Below are positions 5,414-7,878 of a DNA stretch of 7,878 nucleotides, in pieces (the stretch's first letter is position 1; each line of letters begins with the position of its first letter). The DNA is taken from positions 1-7,878 of the forward strand of contig DAOWAK010000042.1 in the NCBI GenBank assembly GCA_030634605.1. The letters run 5' to 3'. A model generated the notes under the pieces. The model did not search any database. It was not told the origin of the DNA and saw only the letters and a program-made list of their open reading frames with translations. The stretch comes from Sedimentisphaerales bacterium. GTDB taxonomy: Bacteria > Planctomycetota > Phycisphaerae > Sedimentisphaerales > SM23-30. The position numbers were made by a program, and so were the translations under genes.

Positions 5414-6040
5414 TCATGACATTATCATTTGTGATTGATGGATAACGGTATTACTCACCTGACCATGCCCGACCTTGTTTATTGCCCGGATGCGATATTC
5501 CTGATAATCACCTGTGGATTGGTCACGCAATATCATTTCGCCGGTTAAGGCGGTGGCAATATGGCGCCATTCGGAGCTGTCATTGCTTTGGCGGCGTTGT
5601 ACTTCATAGGCATCGACCATGCCGCCCTCGAGCGGCGACTGCCAGAGAAGTTTTACCTGGCCGTTTGTCAGTCGAGTAATTTTCAACTGTCGCACCTGGC
5701 CGGGTGGTTCGACGGGGCGGGCAGTGCGTTTGCCGGACCAGCCAATAAGCTTGAGCTTATGATCGTCAAAGTTGACCGTATTTTCCGCATAACGCAGGTT
5801 CTTCTTTAACGCGGTGACCAGTGTCGCCAGAGTTTTCTGTTGGGTAGTATAAGCGGCAGCAGCAGCGGCCCGCGCGGCGATCAAGTTTCGATGTCTGATT
5901 TTATATATAAACATTTTAATATATATCCAAAACCAGGACACCGGTGGGCCGGGCCAGATCAGCATATTATCTTTCAAGCCGATGAATATCTGTCGGGCCA
6001 GATCGACTATCTTATCTTCTCTTGCCGGAAATCGTGGCAT
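5414..6040 (-). CDS. Fibronectin type III domain protein, copy 2 (diverged paralogue)
   Basis: 208 residues with the same architecture as copy 1: PRFPAREDKIVDLARQIFIG, then KKNLRYAENTVNFDDHKLKLIGWSGK, then an FN3 domain (VKLLWQSPLEGGMVDAYEVQRR; YRIRAINKVGHGQVSNT). GGAGG lies 7 bases before the ATG, giving a firm start. Between PPV and LRYAE both copies have exactly the same number of residues, but where copy 1 has a soluble Ala/Asp/Lys helix, copy 2 reads SWFWIYIKMFIYKIRHRN: strongly hydrophobic and basic, AT-rich at DNA level. An Ala-rich helix (AARAAAAAAY) follows in register. The FN3 half remains intact, and the protein has a short extra tail (HQSQMIMS). It may be decaying or altered in function. 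No terminator of its own is obvious between this gene and copy 1. Confidence 0.82.
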   Translation of the reverse strand: MPRFPAREDKIVDLARQIFIGLKDNMLIWPGPPVSWFWIYIKMFIYKIRHRNLIAARAAAAAAYTTQQKTLATLVTALKKNLRYAENTVNFDDHKLKLIGWSGKRTARPVEPPGQVRQLKITRLTNGQVKLLWQSPLEGGMVDAYEVQRRQSNDSSEWRHIATALTGEMILRDQSTGDYQEYRIRAINKVGHGQVSNTVIHQSQMIMS

Positions 6041-6047
6041 AACCCTG

Positions 6048-6052
6048 CCTCC
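6048..6052 (-). promoter_or_regulatory. Ribosome binding site of FN3 copy 2
   Basis: GGAGG on the minus strand, 7 bases before the ATG at 6040, a near-ideal Shine-Dalgarno sequence that decides the start. Confidence 0.8.
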
Positions 6053-6122
6053 GCACAGGCGCAGCCGGGACCTTGTCCGCTACAGTCGCGCAGCTTGGCT
6101 GTGCTGATGTCTTAATGTGCCG

Positions 6123-6161
6123 ATTATATAGTCAGTCAAAACTTGCAGAAAACCATGCAAG
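6123..6161 (-). promoter_or_regulatory. Candidate promoter region of FN3 copy 2 with inverted repeat
   Basis: On the minus strand a perfect TATAAT (6128-6123) lies 83 bases before the start codon. No good -35 box is found at the right distance. Instead, a perfect inverted repeat CTTGCA (6142-6147) / TGCAAG (6156-6161) with an 8-base spacer covers the place where the -35 box would be. This could be the site of an activator or repressor. The -10 is plausible; the rest is inference. Confidence 0.4.
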
Positions 6162-6300
6162 ACCCCGTTCCGAACATTTCTGTAGCCCCAAAGGGTAAAT
6201 GGCAGTAAATCTATGTTTTATTATCATTTAATATACCCTCTATGTCAGGCTTATCGAAAAGTATCCGTATCCACTTTAGGAGAAAATAAAAAATATCTCG

Positions 6301-6360
6301 CCACCAGGCATTCGCCCGCCGCCCGCCAAGACGGGCTGGTCGCGGCAGGAAGGCCACGAA
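6301..6360. repeat. Repeat element with nested GC-rich palindrome
   Basis: CCACCAGGCA (6301-6310) and GGAAGGCCACGAAGAAGG (from 6348) look like two parts of a CACCAAGGCA...GAAG-type periodic element. The piece between them is GC-rich. GCCCG (6321-6325) pairs with CGGGC (6332-6336), and GCCGC (6318-6322) has a second possible partner, GCGGC (6342-6346). It resembles the split element at 5333-5392 in design but not in exact sequence. The 6162-6300 stretch before it shows no gene or repeat I can support. Confidence 0.5.
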
Positions 6361-6376
6361 GAAGGTAAGAATATTA

Positions 6377-6430
6377 GACATCTGTGAAAATCTGTGTCTG
6401 AAAATATGTCTCACGCAAAGCCGCAGAGAG
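6377..6430. repeat. Short periodic repeats
   Basis: ATCTGTG words (6380 and 6390, 10-base spacing) and a CACGCAAAG/CCGCAGAG element (6412-6428, 9-base spacing). They are further members of the mixed repeat set that fills the gaps. Confidence 0.6.
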
Positions 6431-6442
6431 ATGACGGAAACA

Positions 6443-6478
6443 GGGGTCAGGGTATAGGGGCTAGGTGGGTTTAGGGGG
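6443..6478 (+). repeat. G-tract repeat, G-quadruplex candidate
   Basis: Five G-runs of three or more occur on the plus strand: 6443-6446, 6450-6452, 6457-6460, 6467-6469 and 6474-6478, separated by 3, 4, 6 and 4 bases. This meets the standard rule for an intramolecular G-quadruplex. The unit resembles a (GGGGTCA / GGGTATA / GGGGCTA) family of periodic repeats. It lies about 150 bases upstream of the hsdR promoter. Confidence 0.7.
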
Positions 6479-6513
6479 CAGGTAAATTAGGTTTTAGGTG
6501 AAAGCCGAGATTC

Positions 6514-6573
6514 AGCCACAAAAAACTCGAAAAGAGTATTAACCACGGATTAACGCCGGATTGACACGGATTT
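6514..6573. repeat. Periodic CACAAAA and CACGGATT repeats
   Basis: A CCACAAAAAACTCGAAAA element (6516-6533) is followed by three GGATT words at 6547, 6558 and 6568, a spacing of 10-11 bases that equals one DNA helical turn. The latter element is the same family as that at 2401-2420. Confidence 0.7.
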
Positions 6574-6627
6574 ATAAACCGCCGCCATAGCCGCTGTAAC
6601 TCCTTTATTGACAAGGGTTTTATTCGC

Positions 6628-6656
6628 TTGCCTGTTAAGGGCGATTCGGATATAAT
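6628..6656 (+). promoter_or_regulatory. Sigma70-type promoter of hsdR
   Basis: TTGCCT (6628-6633, four of six matches) and a perfect TATAAT (6651-6656) are separated by exactly 17 bases. Transcription would start near 6663, giving a leader of about 88 bases before the hsdR ATG. The leader begins with a GC-rich hairpin: CCGG-A-CCC (6668-6675) pairs with GGGCCGG (6679-6685) around GGC. Confidence 0.7.
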
Positions 6657-6737
6657 ACCCCCATTCGCCGGACCCGGCGGGCCGGGGCGGGAATATTCAG
6701 ATATAAAGTTGTTCTATCAAAGAGCGGCAATTTCATC

Positions 6738-6741
6738 AGGA
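6738..6741 (+). promoter_or_regulatory. Ribosome binding site of hsdR
   Basis: AGGA, 8 bases before the ATG at 6750; it supports this start for the HsdR-like protein. Confidence 0.5.
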
Positions 6742-6749
6742 AAACCCAT

Positions 6750-7878
6750 ATGGGCAAAGAAGCTCAGGCGAGAATTAAGATTAACCGGCTGCTGGAGGAG
6801 GCAGAATGGCGGTTCTTTGATAACGACGGCGGCCCGGCTAACATTTGCCTGGAAAATCAAGCCAAAATTACCAAAACCACTCTCGATGAATATGGGGAAG
6901 ATTTCGAGAAGACGACCAACGGCTTTATAGATTTTCTCCTACTGGATGATAAGGGCTTTCCGCTGGTTGTTCTTGAGGCCAAGCGAGAGGACAAGGAACC
7001 ACTGGACGCCAAGGAGCAGGCCCGTCGTTACGCCGACAGCCAGAACGTCCGTTTTGTCATACTTTCCAACGGCAACTTGCATTATTTCTGGGATATCGCC
7101 ACCGGCAACCCGCAAATAATCACCACTTTCCCAACCCAGCAATCCTTATTACAACATCAGCAGTTTAAGCCCAGCTCTAAGAATTTAATCCGGGAAGATA
7201 TCGAGGCGGATTATATCCTCAAGACCCAGAAACCAGATTATGCTACTGATCCCCGCTGGCGGGATGAAGCTCAAAGAGAGGCATTTCTCGGGGATAACGG
7301 ACTTAAGCTGATGCGGCCCTATCAGGTTCGAGCGGTTCACAGGCTTCAGGAGGCCGTTGAAAAAGGTAAAAGCCGGTTTCTCTTTGAGATGGCCACCGGT
7401 ACCGGCAAGACGCTGGTAGCGGCGGCAGTGATAAAACTGTTCTTACGCAGCAGTAACGCCCGGCGGATTCTTTTTCTGGTAGATAGGCTTGAACTGGAAA
7501 ATCAGGCTTTTAAGGCATTCAACCGCTATTTGAAAAACGATTGTAAAACCATTATCTACAAACAGAACCGCGACGATTGGCGTAAAGCCGAGATTGTGGT
7601 AACTACCGTCCAATCGCTGTTATTTGACAACAAATATCGCCGACTCTTTTGCCCGACCGATTTTGATCTGGTTATCTCCGATGAGGCTCACCGCAGTATC
7701 GGCGGCAACAGCCGGGCGGTCTTCGAGTATTTCATTGGCTACAAGCTGGGCCTGACCGCCACACCCAGGGATTATCTCAAGAACATCAAGGATATCAACG
7801 CCCGCGACCCGCGCGAAGTTGAACGGCGCCTGCTACTGGATACTTATAAAACCTTCGGTTGCGATTCGGGCGAGCCGA
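6750..7878 (+). CDS. hsdR: Type I restriction enzyme R subunit (HsdR), N-terminal part, cut by window edge
   Basis: 376 codons are visible, open to the end of the window; full-length HsdR proteins are usually about 800-1,100 residues. The N-terminal nuclease domain has a PD-(D/E)xK core: Asp61 (GFIDFLLLDD) and Glu76-Ala-Lys78 (VVLEAKRE). The motor domain follows: Q-type motif RPYQ before a helix, Walker A ATGTGKT (residues 215-221), VDRLELENQ, VVTTVQSL (motif Ib-like), Walker B DEAH (311-314) and motif III GLTATP (to residue 339). The last visible residues, ERRLLLDTYKTFGCDSGEP, are typical of EcoEI-like HsdR subunits. HsdR translocates DNA and cleaves it when bound to the HsdM/HsdS methylase-specificity complex. 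Neither hsdM nor hsdS lies upstream, so if present they are downstream. It has its own promoter and a ribosome binding site. The codon use is less G-rich on the coding strand than in the rnf genes. Confidence 0.93.
   Translation, partial: MGKEAQARIKINRLLEEAEWRFFDNDGGPANICLENQAKITKTTLDEYGEDFEKTTNGFIDFLLLDDKGFPLVVLEAKREDKEPLDAKEQARRYADSQNVRFVILSNGNLHYFWDIATGNPQIITTFPTQQSLLQHQQFKPSSKNLIREDIEADYILKTQKPDYATDPRWRDEAQREAFLGDNGLKLMRPYQVRAVHRLQEAVEKGKSRFLFEMATGTGKTLVAAAVIKLFLRSSNARRILFLVDRLELENQAFKAFNRYLKNDCKTIIYKQNRDDWRKAEIVVTTVQSLLFDNKYRRLFCPTDFDLVISDEAHRSIGGNSRAVFEYFIGYKLGLTATPRDYLKNIKDINARDPREVERRLLLDTYKTFGCDSGEP

Noticed and set aside
5886..5938. Frameshift in FN3 copy 2
   Set aside because: The segment between PPV and LRYAE has exactly the same number of residues as in copy 1, with a shared Met and Tyr in register, so a single indel is excluded; only substitution or compensating shifts remain.
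6608..6656. TTGACA at 6608-6613 as -35 box of the hsdR promoter
   Set aside because: It is 37 bases from TATAAT, far from the 16-18 needed; TTGCCT at 6628 has the right 17-base spacing.
6628..6930. 100-codon plus-strand frame overlapping the start of hsdR
   Set aside because: It overlaps the hsdR coding region in another frame, begins inside the promoter and gives a basic sequence with no domain; the hsdR frame has strong motifs.

Overview
The window looks like a chromosomal stretch from an anaerobic or facultative environmental bacterium, most likely a member of the Planctomycetota or a neighbouring phylum. This is inference. It rests on an Rnf cluster, a paired family of FN3-domain proteins that I associate with planctomycete-like genomes, and gaps packed with short periodic repeats of the 'CCACAGAGG / CCACGGATT / CATGAAG' kind.

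Layout. (1) Positions 1-124, minus strand: the N-terminus of an ExbD/TolR protein, cut by the window edge. (2) Positions 169-4221, plus strand: an Rnf electron-transport cluster in the order rnfG, rnfE, rnfA, rnfB. This matches the second part of the known rnfCDGEAB order, but rnfC and rnfD are not upstream; the divergent exbD/tolR-like gene lies there instead. Two small genes lie between rnfG and rnfE: a HEPN-like protein and an 85-residue protein that resembles the BolA/KH-like fold. A repeat-filled gap separates rnfE from rnfA, and a shorter one with hairpins separates rnfA from rnfB. (3) Positions 4222-4434: a convergent gap with several palindromes and a clear intrinsic terminator for the minus strand. 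(4) Positions 4435-6040, minus strand: two tandem paralogues, each with an alpha-helical N-terminal region and a C-terminal fibronectin type III domain. Each has its own ribosome binding site and a candidate promoter with an inverted repeat. (5) Positions 6041-6749: a 0.7-kb repeat-rich gap with a five-tract G-quadruplex candidate, a nested GC-rich palindrome and a good sigma70-type promoter. (6) Position 6750 to the end, plus strand: the N-terminal half of a type I restriction HsdR subunit with PD-(D/E)xK nuclease and DEAH motor motifs.

How the genes work together. RnfG (covalent FMN), RnfE and RnfA (membrane subunits with conserved cysteines) and RnfB (multi-cluster ferredoxin-like subunit) are four of the six core subunits of the ferredoxin:NAD+ oxidoreductase ion pump. 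RnfC (NADH site) and RnfD (second FMN) must be encoded elsewhere if the complex is functional. The HEPN/BolA-like pair has no known role in Rnf and looks like an inserted two-gene module. The FN3 pair and HsdR look like accessory content.

The most unusual signals are the insertion inside the rnf cluster, the exbD|rnfG junction where both clusters lack their usual upstream partners, and the density of 7-11-bp-periodic repeats in the gaps, two of them apparently split by GC-rich palindromes.
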